This document shows, piece by piece, positions 34,946 to 43,549 of a stretch of DNA of 64,000 bases. A program made the position numbers and the translations under genes. The first letter of the stretch is position 1; every line of letters starts with the position of its first letter. The notes below the pieces were generated by a model. It ran no database searches, had not been told where the DNA came from, and saw only the letters and a list, made by a program, of their open reading frames with translations. This stretch comes from Kocuria sp. p3-SID1428 (GTDB lineage Bacteria; Actinomycetota; Actinomycetes; Actinomycetales; Micrococcaceae), in contig NZ_JALXVH010000007.1 in NCBI RefSeq assembly GCF_025149945.1, positions 19,479 through 83,478 of the forward strand. Reading direction: 5' to 3'.

Positions 34946-35028
34946 GGGTCGGCGCTCCCTGCGCCGACCCGGTTGGTGGCAGGTGTGCACTCCATCAGCG
35001 CTGACGAGGTGCATACCTGCCGCCAACC
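34946..35028. repeat. Two abutting long hairpins
   Basis: Hairpin one has a perfect 10-bp stem (34946–34955 with 34961–34970). Hairpin two begins at the next base: arms 34971–34990 and 35009–35028 pair over 20 positions with two mismatches, and their loop contains the palindrome TCAGCGCTGA. They lie between the LTA-synthase-like promoter and the tRNA-Ser terminator. Confidence 0.75.
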
Positions 35029-35051
35029 CGAGGCCCCGGACGAACCCATAG

Positions 35052-35099
35052 GAAAAAAGCATGAGCCGCGACATCGTCTGTCAACGATGTCGCGGCTCA
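35052..35099 (-). terminator. Rho-independent terminator of tRNA-Ser(GGA)
   Basis: A perfect 15-bp stem (35062–35076 with 35085–35099) is followed on the minus strand by GCTTTTTTCC, the best T-run in the window. Confidence 0.9.
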
Positions 35100-35108
35100 G
35101 GACAAGGG

Positions 35109-35193
35109 CGGAGGATGGGGGATTTGAACCCCCGAGGGCGTTAACCCAACACGCGTTCCAGGCGTGCGCCATAGGCCGCTAGGCGAATCCTCC
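35109..35193 (-). tRNA. tRNA-Ser (anticodon GGA)
   Basis: This 85-nt class II tRNA on the minus strand has acceptor GGAGGAT/ATCCTCC, anticodon stem CACGC/GCGTG with loop CTGGAAC, a long variable arm and T-loop GGTTCAAATCC, discriminator G. TACGAT on the minus strand (35236–35241) is a likely –10. The tRNA-Ser–SRP RNA–dnaX order is common in actinobacteria. Confidence 0.96.
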
Positions 35194-35288
35194 TGGCTGC
35201 AAGATCGCACCGCAGGGCGCGAACATGCAGGGACCATCGTAGACCATGTCCCGCCGAGGGCGGAAATCCTCGGGGCGGGAGGCGGGGT

Positions 35289-35318
35289 TTCACAGCCTCG
35301 GCACCGGTCCGATACACT
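35289..35318 (+). promoter_or_regulatory. Promoter of the SRP RNA
   Basis: TTCACA (35289–35294), an 18-nt spacer and TACACT (35313–35318) place the start at about 35326, the first base of the folded RNA. Confidence 0.6.
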
Positions 35319-35326
35319 CTTCGACA

Positions 35327-35412
35327 GCCCCTCGTGCGGCGTCATCTTGAGGAACTCCCCCAGGGCCGGAAGGCAGCAAGGGTACTTGGGCTCTGACGGG
35401 TGCACGAGGGGT
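35327..35412 (+). ncRNA. ffs: Small signal recognition particle RNA (4.5S type)
   Basis: A terminal stem GCCCCTCGTGC (35327–35337) pairs with 35402–35412. The apex carries the Ffh-binding domain: AGGAACTCCCCCAGGGCC, the GGAA tetraloop and GGCAGCAAGGGTA, the universally conserved SRP domain IV. It is about 86 nt, the short bacterial form without an Alu domain. It acts with Ffh and FtsY in co-translational membrane targeting. Confidence 0.95.
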
Positions 35413-35502
35413 CTTCGCATGCCCGGAGCGCGCTCGGCGCCCGTCATCCACTGCACCGGCTCCGCCTCTCAGGACGTCGGAGGCCGTCGCTACAGTGTCC
35501 GT

Positions 35503-38500
35503 GTGACGACCGCCCTGTACCGCCGCTACCGCCCCGAGTCGTTCGAGGACGTCATCGGCCAGTCCCATGTGACCGAGCCGCTGATGACCGCACTGCGCAA
35601 GAACAAGGTGAACCACGCCTACCTGTTCTCCGGCCCGCGCGGCTGCGGCAAGACCACCTCGGCGCGCATCCTGGCGCGCTGCCTCAACTGCGCCCAGGGC
35701 CCCACGCCCACACCCTGCGGGCAGTGCGAGTCCTGCCGCGATCTGGCCCGCGACGGCGCCGGCTCCCTGGATGTCATCGAGATGGACGCCGCCTCCCACG
35801 GCGGCGTGGATGACGCCCGCCAGCTGCGCGAGCGCGCCACGTTCGCCCCGGTGCGGGACCGCTACAAGATCTTCATCATCGACGAGGCCCACATGGTCAC
35901 GCGCGATGGCTTCAACGCGCTGCTGAAGATCGTCGAGGAGCCGCCGGAGCACATCAAGTTCATCTTCGCCACCACGGAGCCCAACAAGGTCCTGCCGACC
36001 ATCCGCTCCCGCACGCACCACTACCCGTTCCGCCTGGTCCCGCCCGAGCCGCTCATGGAGTACCTCAGCGCCCTGTGCGAGCAGGAGGGCGTGGGCGTGG
36101 AGCCCGGCGTGCAGGCCATGGTGGTCCGCGCCGGCGGCGGCTCCGTGCGCGACTCCCTCTCCGTGCTGGATCAGCTCATGGCCGGCACCGATCAGGACCA
36201 GATCAGCTACGACCTGGCCAGCTCGCTGCTCGGCTACACGCACGGGGCCCTGCTCGACGACGTCGTCGACGCCTTCGCCTCCGGGGACGCCGCCACGGTG
36301 TTCCGCGCCGTCGATCGCGTGATCCAGACCGGCCAGGATCCCCGGCGGTTCGTGGAGGACCTGCTGGAGCGCTTCCGCGATCTCGTGATCGTGGACGCCG
36401 TGCCGGAGAACGCGGGCAACATCCTCCACGGCACCCCGGAGGACCAGATCGCCCGCTTGCGCAATCAGGCCCATCAGATGGGCGCCTCCGAGCTCTCGCG
36501 CTGCGCGGACATCACCAATGAGGCCCTGACGGAGATGGTGGGGGCCACCTCGCCGCAGCTGCACCTCGAGCTGCTGTGCGCCCGGCTGCTGCTGCCCTCG
36601 GCGGAGAACACCACGCGCGGCGTCGGCGTGCGCGTGGATCGCCTCGAGCGCCGTCTGAACATCGGGCGCACGGGTGCCCCCACCGGCCCTCTGCTGGACG
36701 TGCCCCGGGAGCAGGCCTCCTCGAGTGCTGGGCAGGAGCAGACCGGCTCGGGTGTTTCGCAGCAGACCACGGCGCCTGAGCCCGCACCGGCCCAGAGCGA
36801 GCAGCCCGCGGCCACCGCGAGCACCGCTCATGACGATTCCGCGCCGACTCCCGTACAGCACCACGACGCTCCCGCTCAAGCTTCCGCACAGGACCAGCCC
36901 GAGACGCAGGAGGCGGATCCGCTCACGGCGGTCGAGGGCGGCTTCGGGAAGTTCCGCGGACGCCAGCCGGAGCAGTCTGCCGAGTCCCGCGAGCAGTCGG
37001 CCCAGGCTCCGGAGGACCCCGCCCCGGCGGAGTCTGCGCCGGATCAGACGCCCCAGCGGCCCCCGCACGCCGATGAGTCCGCCTCCCGCGGCCCGGCCAG
37101 CGGCGGCGAGATCGACATGATCCGCAACTCCTGGACCGAGATCATCGCGGCCCTGGCGGAGATCCACCGCGTCTCGTGGATGACCACCATGCGCGGGACC
37201 CCCATCGCCTTCGACGGCTCCGTCCTGCAGCTGATGTTCGACGCCGAGGGCGATCGCAAGAACTTCCCGCGCTTCGAGCCGAACCTCGTCCAGGCGATCC
37301 ACCAGGTGCTCGGCGTGAACTGCCGCGTGGAGGCCGTCGGCCCCCAGTCCGGGCCCGGCGGTGCCCGCGACGACTCCGCAGGACCCCGTGGCGGCGGGCC
37401 TCGGGGACACGGGTCGAGCGGGCCGGCCGGCCCCGCTCCCAGCGGACCGGGTCCGGCAGGCAACCGCAGCGCGGGCCCCGGTGCCCCGAGCTCGAACGGT
37501 CCGAGAGGCCGCGCGAGCGCTTCGGCACAGGCCGACTCGGCTCAGCCCGGCTCAGGGCAGCGCGAGGCTGGGCGCAGCCCCTCCGACCCGCCGGGCGGAC
37601 AGCCGCAGGACAGTCGCGGCGATGACCGAAGTGAGGCGCAGGAGAACGGGGGCCGGGAGACCGGCCCTCGGCCGTTCCCTGGGCAGCAGCAGCGACCGCC
37701 GCAGCGCGAGCAGCCGCAGCATGAGCAGGCTCGAGCACAGTCCCGCAGCCAGGCCCCGCAAGACGAGGCCCAGCGGGAAGACGCTCAGCAGGAAGGACCT
37801 CAGCAGGACGACTCCGCCGAGGTGACGTCCTGGGCCGTGGCCCCGATCCCCACCTCTGACCCGGTGGAGGCCGCCCCTGCCGGCCCCGATGCCCCCGCCC
37901 AAGACTCCACCCCCGAGGTGCCCGAGGCCCCGGCCGGTCCTGCCCCCACCGGCGCTGCCCCCACAGCCGCCGCTGCGGAGGAGACCGCCCAGCAGGGCCC
38001 GGCTCCTGAGCAGTCGCAGAGCGGCACCTCGGCCCGGTCGTCGGCTCAGCGCGCTGAGCAGACTCCATCGGAGGCCGAGGACTCCCCGCCGTCCGCACAG
38101 GACGCCCGCGCCGCCTGGGCGCAGTCGGTCGAACCGCACCAGGATGCGCAGGGGACCGCGCAGCCATCTGCTGCCCGGGAGCAGACCAGGTCCGGGGAGC
38201 GCGGCGAGTCCCGCGCGCAGTCGGCACACGGCCGACAGACAGGCACCCGCGAACAGCCGGCCCCCTCGCAGCGGCCCCAGCGATCGGCGCAGCGCCGACG
38301 AGGCGAGGACCCCTCGCCGGATCCGGTCGTGCCGACCAGCCCGTACGACGACATCCCCTGGCCGGACGAGGCTCCCCCCGAGGAGGAGCCCCCCTTCGAG
38401 GACCCGGGCTTCCGCGGGGCGCCGTCGCGCGCAGCGGCCGGCTTCGGCGCCGGCCAGGGCGCGGACGCCGGTCCGCAGCACGACACCCCCGCCCCCCAGG

Positions 38501-38991
38501 ACACGGCGCAGCAGACTCCGACCCCGCCCGCAGAGCCGGCCCCGGAGCAGCCGTCCCAGCCCGCAGAGCCCGCCTCGGTGCAGCCATCCCAGGACTCGCA
38601 GCAGCCGCCCCAGGAGGAGACCCCGCCGGAGCAGTGGCGCCCCTCGACGGGCGCGCGCCCTGCAACCGATTCCCCCGGCGCCGCAGGAGGGGCAGGCTCC
38701 GCAGCAGCAGGTTCCGCCTCCGGAGCATCCGCCTCGAGCTCGGCAGCACCGGCAGCACCGCGCAAGCAGAGCTTCCGTGAGCGCCACGCCGCCCATTTCG
38801 CCGCCGCCCAGCGCAGCGCGGAGCCGAGCCGGACTGCGTCGTCGGCCCCGGACCTAGACTCGGAGGCGACGTTCTCGCCCAGTGAGGACGACGAGGCCGT
38901 GGAGAACACGGATCAGAGTTCGCGAGCGCTCATCGAGCGCATCCTCGGCGGGCGGCTCCTGGAGGAGATCCCGCACCAGCCCGGTCTCTGA
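35503..38991 (+). CDS. dnaX: DNA polymerase III subunits gamma/tau
   Basis: This clamp-loader ATPase of the replisome is 1162 residues, far longer than the 640 of E. coli tau. Walker A is GPRGCGKTT (44–52), the zinc module is Cys63, Cys72, Cys75 and Cys78, motif B is IDEAHM (about 126), and TIRSRTHHY provides the SRC-like region. AAA+ and collar domains end near residue 390. A conserved tau-like island follows at about 540–615 (IDMIRNSWTEIIAAL). The rest, about 620–1090, is a Gln/Pro/Ala/Ser-rich disordered region, ending in KQSFRERHAAHFAAAQR. The start is a GTG with TACAGT (35491–35496) 6 nt before it, so it is probably leaderless. No A-rich frameshift site for a gamma form was seen. recR follows after 52 nt. 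Confidence 0.95.
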   Translation: MTTALYRRYRPESFEDVIGQSHVTEPLMTALRKNKVNHAYLFSGPRGCGKTTSARILARCLNCAQGPTPTPCGQCESCRDLARDGAGSLDVIEMDAASHGGVDDARQLRERATFAPVRDRYKIFIIDEAHMVTRDGFNALLKIVEEPPEHIKFIFATTEPNKVLPTIRSRTHHYPFRLVPPEPLMEYLSALCEQEGVGVEPGVQAMVVRAGGGSVRDSLSVLDQLMAGTDQDQISYDLASSLLGYTHGALLDDVVDAFASGDAATVFRAVDRVIQTGQDPRRFVEDLLERFRDLVIVDAVPENAGNILHGTPEDQIARLRNQAHQMGASELSRCADITNEALTEMVGATSPQLHLELLCARLLLPSAENTTRGVGVRVDRLERRLNIGRTGAPTGPLLDVPREQASSSAGQEQTGSGVSQQTTAPEPAPAQSEQPAATASTAHDDSAPTPVQHHDAPAQASAQDQPETQEADPLTAVEGGFGKFRGRQPEQSAESREQSAQAPEDPAPAESAPDQTPQRPPHADESASRGPASGGEIDMIRNSWTEIIAALAEIHRVSWMTTMRGTPIAFDGSVLQLMFDAEGDRKNFPRFEPNLVQAIHQVLGVNCRVEAVGPQSGPGGARDDSAGPRGGGPRGHGSSGPAGPAPSGPGPAGNRSAGPGAPSSNGPRGRASASAQADSAQPGSGQREAGRSPSDPPGGQPQDSRGDDRSEAQENGGRETGPRPFPGQQQRPPQREQPQHEQARAQSRSQAPQDEAQREDAQQEGPQQDDSAEVTSWAVAPIPTSDPVEAAPAGPDAPAQDSTPEVPEAPAGPAPTGAAPTAAAAEETAQQGPAPEQSQSGTSARSSAQRAEQTPSEAEDSPPSAQDARAAWAQSVEPHQDAQGTAQPSAAREQTRSGERGESRAQSAHGRQTGTREQPAPSQRPQRSAQRRRGEDPSPDPVVPTSPYDDIPWPDEAPPEEEPPFEDPGFRGAPSRAAAGFGAGQGADAGPQHDTPAPQDTAQQTPTPPAEPAPEQPSQPAEPASVQPSQDSQQPPQEETPPEQWRPSTGARPATDSPGAAGGAGSAAAGSASGASASSSAAPAAPRKQSFRERHAAHFAAAQRSAEPSRTASSAPDLDSEATFSPSEDDEAVENTDQSSRALIERILGGRLLEEIPHQPGL

Positions 38992-39043
38992 GGCCGTCGT
39001 CGTCCTCCGTGTCCGAACCCCTCCCCATCGAAACGAGTGATCC

Positions 39044-39640
39044 GTGTACGAAGGCGCAGTCCAGGACCTGATCGACGAGCTCGGTCGACTCCCCGGCGTG
39101 GGCCCCAAGTCCGCCCAGCGCATCGCCTTCTTCCTGCTCGATGCCGAGCGCTCGGACGTGCAGTCGCTGGCCGATGCCCTGATCGCGGTCAAGGAGCGGG
39201 TCCAGCACTGCGAGACCTGCGGCAACGTCTCCGAGCAGGAGCAGTGCAATATCTGCCGCGATCCCCGTCGCGACCGCACCGTGATCTGCGTGGTCGAGGA
39301 GTCCAAGGACGTCATGGCCATCGAGCGCACCCGCGCCTTCCGCGGGCTGTACCACGTGCTCGGCGGCTCCATCAATCCGATCGGCGGCATCGGACCTGAT
39401 CAGCTGCGGATCCGCGAGCTGATGACCCGCCTGTCGGATGAGACCGTCCAGGAGATCGTCCTGGCCACCGATCCCAACCTCGAGGGCGAGGCGACCGCCA
39501 CCTACCTGGCGCGCATGCTGCGGACCCTGGGCATCACGGTGACCCGCCTGGCCTCCGGGCTGCCCGTGGGAGGGGACCTGGAGTACGCGGACGAGGTCAC
39601 GCTGGGGCGGGCGTTCGAGGGCCGTACCGCGGTCAGCTGA
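39044..39640 (+). CDS. recR: Recombination mediator RecR
   Basis: This 198-residue DNA-repair protein, with RecF and RecO, loads RecA at gaps. [20 protein letters not shown] (9–28) is the helix-hairpin-helix, Cys56, Cys59, Cys68 and Cys71 form the zinc finger, and [15 protein letters not shown] begins the Toprim domain, followed by the Walker-B-like [14 protein letters not shown]. Length is canonical. The start is a GTG with no clear Shine-Dalgarno. The ybaB gene often found between dnaX and recR is not present here. Confidence 0.97.
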   Translation: MYEGAVQDLIDELGRLPGVGPKSAQRIAFFLLDAERSDVQSLADALIAVKERVQHCETCGNVSEQEQCNICRDPRRDRTVICVVEESKDVMAIERTRAFRGLYHVLGGSINPIGGIGPDQLRIRELMTRLSDETVQEIVLATDPNLEGEATATYLARMLRTLGITVTRLASGLPVGGDLEYADEVTLGRAFEGRTAVS

Positions 39641-39649
39641 GCGCACCGA

Positions 39650-39655
39650 TAGACT
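39650..39655 (+). promoter_or_regulatory. –10 element of lysC
   Basis: TAGACT at 39650–39655 lies 7 nt before an in-frame ATG (39663). It either makes a leaderless mRNA starting there or gives a 60-nt leader to the ATG at 39723. Confidence 0.5.
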
Positions 39656-39722
39656 GGCCCGAATGCCGCCGAGAAGCCTTCGGCGCGCAAGCAGCCAGAA
39701 CCAGCCGGGGGTACCAGAACAG

Positions 39723-41015
39723 ATGAGCCTGATCGTGCAGAAGTTCGGCGGATCGTCGGTCGCAGACGCGGCCAGCATCCGTCGAGTGGCACGTCGTGTG
39801 GTCGAGACCCGGGATGCGGGCAACGACGTCGTCGTGGTGGTCTCCGCCATGGGCGACACCACCGACGAGCTGATCGACCTGGCCAACGAGGTGGCGCCCA
39901 AGCCGCCCGCCCGCGAGATGGACATGCTCCTGACCTCCGGCGAGCGGATCTCCATGTCCCTGCTGGCCATGGCCGTCAGCGCCTACGGCGCACCGGCCCA
40001 GTCCTTCACGGGCTCGCAGGCCGGCATGATCACCGACGGCGACCACGGCGCTGCCTCCCTGGTGGAAGTCAATCCCGAGCGCATCCGCGAGTCCCTGGAC
40101 GAGGGCAACATCGCGATCGTCGCCGGGTTCCAGGGCGTGCACCGGGCCACCAAGGACATCACCACGCTGGGCCGCGGCGGCTCGGACACCACGGCCGTCG
40201 CCCTGGCTGCGGCGCTGGAGGCAGACGTCTGCGAGATCTACTCGGACGTGGACGGCGTCTTCACGGCGGATCCGCGCATCGCGCCCAAGGCCCACAAGCT
40301 CGAGGAGATCTCCTCGGAGGAGATGCTGGAGATGGCCGCCAACGGCGCCAAGATCCTGCACCTGCGCTGCGTCGAGTACGCCCGCCGCTTCGGCGTGAAG
40401 CTGCACGTCCGCTCATCCTTCACCCACCACGAGGGCACCTGGGTCATCCCCAGCCCCGATGACACCACCGTCTCTGTGCACACCCAGGAGATCCCCTTGG
40501 AACAGCCGCTGATCGCAGGAATCGCCCACGACCGCACCCAGGCCAAGATCACCGTCGTCGGCGTCCCGGACCGCCCCGGGATCGCCTCCGGCATCTTCCG
40601 GCTGCTGGCCGATGCCAAGGTCAACGTGGACATGATCGTGCAGAACGTCTCGGTCTCGGACGAGAAGACCACGGACCTGTCCGTGACGATCCCGGAGACC
40701 CAGGGCGATCTGGCCATGTCCATGCTGCGCGCGGCCGAGGAGAAGATCGGCTACGCGAGCCTCGAGTACAACGACCAGGTCGGCAAGCTCTCCCTGGTCG
40801 GCGCGGGCATGAAGTCCAACCCGGGCGTATCCTTCACGTTCTTCGACGCCCTGGCCGAGCACGACATCAACATCGACATGATCTCCACCTCCGAGGTGCG
40901 GATCTCCGTGGTCACCGCGGCGGATCGCCTCGACGACGCTGTCCGCGCCGTGCACACCGCGTTCAACCTGGACTCCAACCAGGACGCCACGGTCTACGCG
41001 GGCACCGGGCGCTGA
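39723..41015 (+). CDS. lysC: Aspartate kinase
   Basis: This 430-residue enzyme catalyses the first step of the aspartate pathway to Lys, Thr, Met and diaminopimelate. The N-terminal [11 protein letters not shown] is the substrate/ATP motif, [13 protein letters not shown] and the [16 protein letters not shown] loop follow. Two ACT domains form the C-terminus (about 265–430), with [18 protein letters not shown] and [15 protein letters not shown], the feedback-regulation site. The ATG at 39723 matches homologues. An in-frame ATG at 39663 adds 20 residues and has a –10 element 7 nt before it, so the longer start is possible. asd, the usual next gene in actinobacteria, does not follow. A short hairpin overlaps the stop (41006–41026). 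Confidence 0.95.
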   Translation: MSLIVQKFGGSSVADAASIRRVARRVVETRDAGNDVVVVVSAMGDTTDELIDLANEVAPKPPAREMDMLLTSGERISMSLLAMAVSAYGAPAQSFTGSQAGMITDGDHGAASLVEVNPERIRESLDEGNIAIVAGFQGVHRATKDITTLGRGGSDTTAVALAAALEADVCEIYSDVDGVFTADPRIAPKAHKLEEISSEEMLEMAANGAKILHLRCVEYARRFGVKLHVRSSFTHHEGTWVIPSPDDTTVSVHTQEIPLEQPLIAGIAHDRTQAKITVVGVPDRPGIASGIFRLLADAKVNVDMIVQNVSVSDEKTTDLSVTIPETQGDLAMSMLRAAEEKIGYASLEYNDQVGKLSLVGAGMKSNPGVSFTFFDALAEHDINIDMISTSEVRISVVTAADRLDDAVRAVHTAFNLDSNQDATVYAGTGR

Positions 41016-41026
41016 TCGCCCGTTTT
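41006..41026 (+). terminator. Short hairpin with T-run at the end of lysC
   Basis: CGGGCG (41006–41011) pairs with CGCCCG (41017–41022) around the lysC stop codon, followed by TTTT (41023–41026). The stem is only 6 bp, so the terminator may be partial. Confidence 0.5.
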
Positions 41027-41969
41027 GTCCACAGCAGCACCCGCTGCGACGCAGCTCGACGCCACTGCCCCGGTCCTCGGCCCGGAGCAGTGGCGTCAGT
41101 CGCAGGAAGCCCACCTCCGGCGAGTCCGGACCTGGACCGAACCGTTCCGCGAGCGCCGTCACCGCGGGCTCAAGCACCCGGTCGACGACTTCCTGTTCAC
41201 CTACTACTCCTTCTCCCCGGGCAAGTTCGAGCGCTGGACCCCTGGGGCCGGCGTGGTCCTGCTCGACGGTTCCGCGGAGTTCTCCGGGCAGAAGTTCTGG
41301 CGGCCCCTCTCCCGGGAGGAGTCCGGCCGGCTGGGCCTGGCCTGCGACGACGGCGCGGTCACCCTGGACGTCGAGGCCTTCCTGTCCACCCGGGGGCCGG
41401 CGGTGGAGTTCGTGGACATGCTCGTCCGGCGCACCGCCGGACGGCCCGGGCACTTCGGCTGCTTCGGGATGCACGAGTGGGCGATGGCCTACCGGGCCGC
41501 CGTGCACGGCGTGCGCCATGAACAGCTCCCGCTGAGGCTGGGGACCGAAGGGACAGACGCCGTCGTCGAGGCCAGCAAGCTCAAGTGCACCCATATCGAC
41601 GCGTTCAGGTTCTTCGCCCCGGAGGCAGCACCCAGGAACGCGCTGCGGCCCACCCGGGAGAATCAGCGAGAACTGGAGCAGCCCGGCTGCCTGCACGCGA
41701 ACATGGACCTGTATAAGTGGGCCTACAAGCTCTATCCGGCGCTGCCCTCCCAGCTCATCGCCGATGCCTTCGAACTGGCGATCGAGGTGCGGGCCACCGA
41801 CATGGAGGCCTCCCCCTACGACCTCAGCGAGTGGGGATACGGGGTGGTCGCCGTTGAGACACCGGAGGGCAAGGCCGAGTACGTGCGGCGGCAGAAGTCC
41901 TTCGCCGAGCAGGCCCGGCCCATCCGTGCGAAACTGCTCGAACACACCACCGCACTGCTCGCCACATAA
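41025..41969 (+). CDS. Conserved actinobacterial protein, sometimes named 3-methyladenine DNA glycosylase
   Basis: This 314-residue cytoplasmic protein of a family found mostly in actinobacteria often carries the name 3-methyladenine DNA glycosylase. No AlkA/Tag motif is visible, so that name is doubtful. Strong blocks are RRHRGLKHPVDDFLFTYYSF, then KFERWTPGAGVVL, HFGCFGMHEWAMAY, HIDAFRFF and CLHANMDLYKWAYKL. It lies in the same frame as lysC, nine bases after its TGA. The only possible start close to the end of homology is a TTG at 41025, which falls inside the T-run of the lysC hairpin and has no Shine-Dalgarno. Coupling to lysC translation is likely. Confidence 0.75.
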   Translation: MSTAAPAATQLDATAPVLGPEQWRQSQEAHLRRVRTWTEPFRERRHRGLKHPVDDFLFTYYSFSPGKFERWTPGAGVVLLDGSAEFSGQKFWRPLSREESGRLGLACDDGAVTLDVEAFLSTRGPAVEFVDMLVRRTAGRPGHFGCFGMHEWAMAYRAAVHGVRHEQLPLRLGTEGTDAVVEASKLKCTHIDAFRFFAPEAAPRNALRPTRENQRELEQPGCLHANMDLYKWAYKLYPALPSQLIADAFELAIEVRATDMEASPYDLSEWGYGVVAVETPEGKAEYVRRQKSFAEQARPIRAKLLEHTTALLAT

Positions 41970-41981
41970 GCAGCTCGAAAT

Positions 41982-42002
41982 CTGTTTCACTTTTTGAAAC
42001 AG
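41982..42002. promoter_or_regulatory. Perfect dyad CTGTTTCA-N5-TGAAACAG
   Basis: An 8-bp inverted repeat (41982–41989 with 41995–42002) lies 12 nt after the previous stop and about 80 nt before the femAB-like gene. It is AT-rich, unlike the GC-rich terminators of this genome, so it could be an operator; a weak terminator is the alternative. Confidence 0.4.
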
Positions 42003-42080
42003 CTGGCTTACGGTCGAGATGATCTCCTGACCCGGCCGCCCACCACGGCCAGAACCTGACCACCTCCCAGGCGGCATACG

Positions 42081-43142
42081 ATGGCACCCGCATCCCGACC
42101 GGTCGAAACCCAGCATGACGATCCACCCCGCCCAGGCATGCCACCGGCTGCCGCCCCGGCCCCGGGACCGCACTCACCGCTGCAGGCATCGGTATGGGAG
42201 AAGGTCAGCCATCTCCGGGGCAAGCCGGCCTTCACCGGGCAAGGCCCCGGGTGGCACGCGCTGGCGATCCTGGAACAGCGCCCCGTCGGCGGATACCTCT
42301 ACCTCCCGTACGGCCCGGTAGCCCATACCGAACACGGATTTCTCGACGGCCTGGAGTGGGCCCGGGCGGTCGCCGGCGAATGCAGCTCCCTGTTCCTCCG
42401 GGTGGAGGCCCCGGTCCTGCACTCCTGGGCCGCCCCCACGCAACCGGCCGAGGTGTCCCGGCAACGCGCCCTGTTGTCCCGCCTGGGCTTCCGGCCCGCT
42501 CTGGCCGACCTCCAACCCCGCAGAACCCGCTGCATCGATCTGACCCTGCCGACCGACGAGATCCTGAGCGGCATGACGGGCACCAATCGCACCGTCTACC
42601 GCAGCACCGCCAAGCGGGGCATCACCATTGAGACCAGCCACGATCCAGCTGACGTCAGGTACCTCGCGAACCTCCTATCCCGAACCGTCGCCCGGCGCGG
42701 ATTCACCGCACAGCAGGGCAGCCAGCTGGCGGCCCTGGCCGAAGCCGCTCTTCCGAACGGTCACGGCGCACTGTTCCTGGGCAAGCATCAGGGACGGGTC
42801 ATCAGCGCGGTACTGGCCGTCGACGGCGGAGGTATCCGCATCTTCGCTCACGGAGCCACGGACCGGCGTTTCAGCAAACTCCGCGCGCAGCAGTCGGCCG
42901 TCGTCACCGCGATCCTGGACGCCAAGCGCCGCGGCCTCCAGGTGGCCGATCTCTACGGCATCGCCCCCACCGACGATCCGCAGCATCCGTGGGCCGGCTT
43001 CAGCCGCTTCAAGGCTTCCTTCGGCGGTTATGTCGTCGAGCACTCGGGGGCGTGGGATCTTCCCCTGTCGCCCGCGGCCTACCGGCTGGTGCGCTCGGGC
43101 AGGGCCGCCTGGCAGTGCCTGCGGTCACGACGTCGTGCTTGA
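42081..43142 (+). CDS. FemAB/FemX-family peptidyltransferase (peptidoglycan bridge) or GNAT-like aminoacyltransferase
   Basis: This 353-residue protein of the Fem family uses aminoacyl-tRNA to add residues to the lipid-linked peptidoglycan stem peptide. The double GNAT fold is seen as PLQASVWEKVSHLRG at the start and RRTRCIDLTLPTDEILSGM in the middle. The hallmark end is DLYGIAPTDDPQHPWAGFSRFKASFGG. No long coiled-coil arm is present, so it is closer to the FemX/VanK type of actinobacteria. The start is unsure: an ATG at 42081 overlaps a TACGAT (42077–42082), and an ATG at 42138 would begin nearer the fold. The lineage has interpeptide bridges that need such enzymes, but the amino acid added cannot be told. 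Confidence 0.82.
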   Translation: MAPASRPVETQHDDPPRPGMPPAAAPAPGPHSPLQASVWEKVSHLRGKPAFTGQGPGWHALAILEQRPVGGYLYLPYGPVAHTEHGFLDGLEWARAVAGECSSLFLRVEAPVLHSWAAPTQPAEVSRQRALLSRLGFRPALADLQPRRTRCIDLTLPTDEILSGMTGTNRTVYRSTAKRGITIETSHDPADVRYLANLLSRTVARRGFTAQQGSQLAALAEAALPNGHGALFLGKHQGRVISAVLAVDGGGIRIFAHGATDRRFSKLRAQQSAVVTAILDAKRRGLQVADLYGIAPTDDPQHPWAGFSRFKASFGGYVVEHSGAWDLPLSPAAYRLVRSGRAAWQCLRSRRRA

Positions 43143-43184
43143 ACCCACCAGGTGCCCCTTTTAGCGATGCCATATCCTCCGGGA

Positions 43185-43190
43185 TAGACT
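43185..43190 (+). promoter_or_regulatory. –10 element of the purSQL operon
   Basis: TAGACT at 43185–43190 gives a leader of about 90 nt before purS. No purine riboswitch fold was recognised in it. Confidence 0.4.
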
Positions 43191-43284
43191 CTGCCTGTTC
43201 GTCCGTCGCCCGGTCAGCCGGCAGGCACAGTGCTCACTGCTCCGCGCCACGGACCCATCCGCACAATCCTCCCCAGGAGCGCTC

Positions 43285-43545
43285 GTGGCCCGCATCGTTG
43301 TAGACGTCATGCCCAAACCGGAAATCCTCGATCCGCAGGGAAAGGCCATCGTGCGGGCACTGCCCCATCAGGGGGTCACAGTGTTCTCGGGTGTCCGGCA
43401 GGGCAAGCGTTTCGAGCTCGAGGTGGACGGGGAGGTCACCGATGAGATCCTGGCCACCGCCCGGGAGGCCGCGGAGACCATGCTCTCCAACCCCGTGATC
43501 GAGGACGTGGTGAACGTCAGCGTGATCGACGACGTCGAGGCCTGA
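43285..43545 (+). CDS. purS: Phosphoribosylformylglycinamidine synthase subunit PurS
   Basis: This 86-residue small subunit of the FGAM synthase complex bridges PurQ and PurL. It shows the typical [20 protein letters not shown] start and the VSVIDDVEA end. The GTG start has AGGAG (43275–43279) 5 nt before it. The three genes lie in order S-Q-L within one operon, as expected for the three-protein enzyme of Gram-positive bacteria. Confidence 0.97.
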   Translation: MARIVVDVMPKPEILDPQGKAIVRALPHQGVTVFSGVRQGKRFELEVDGEVTDEILATAREAAETMLSNPVIEDVVNVSVIDDVEA

Positions 43546-43549
43546 TCCC

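Noticed and set aside
36000..36700. A programmed frameshift site in dnaX giving a short gamma form
   Set aside because: No A-rich slippery heptamer followed by a clear hairpin was seen in this GC-rich gene.
35290..38909. Several long minus-strand frames opposite dnaX
   Set aside because: They are composition shadows of the Gln/Pro/Ala-rich tau tail; no starts, ribosome sites or family motifs.
41025..41969. Assignment as a true 3-methyladenine DNA glycosylase
   Set aside because: The name is attached to this family in annotations, but no Tag, AlkA or AAG motifs are visible, so only a conserved unknown is supported.
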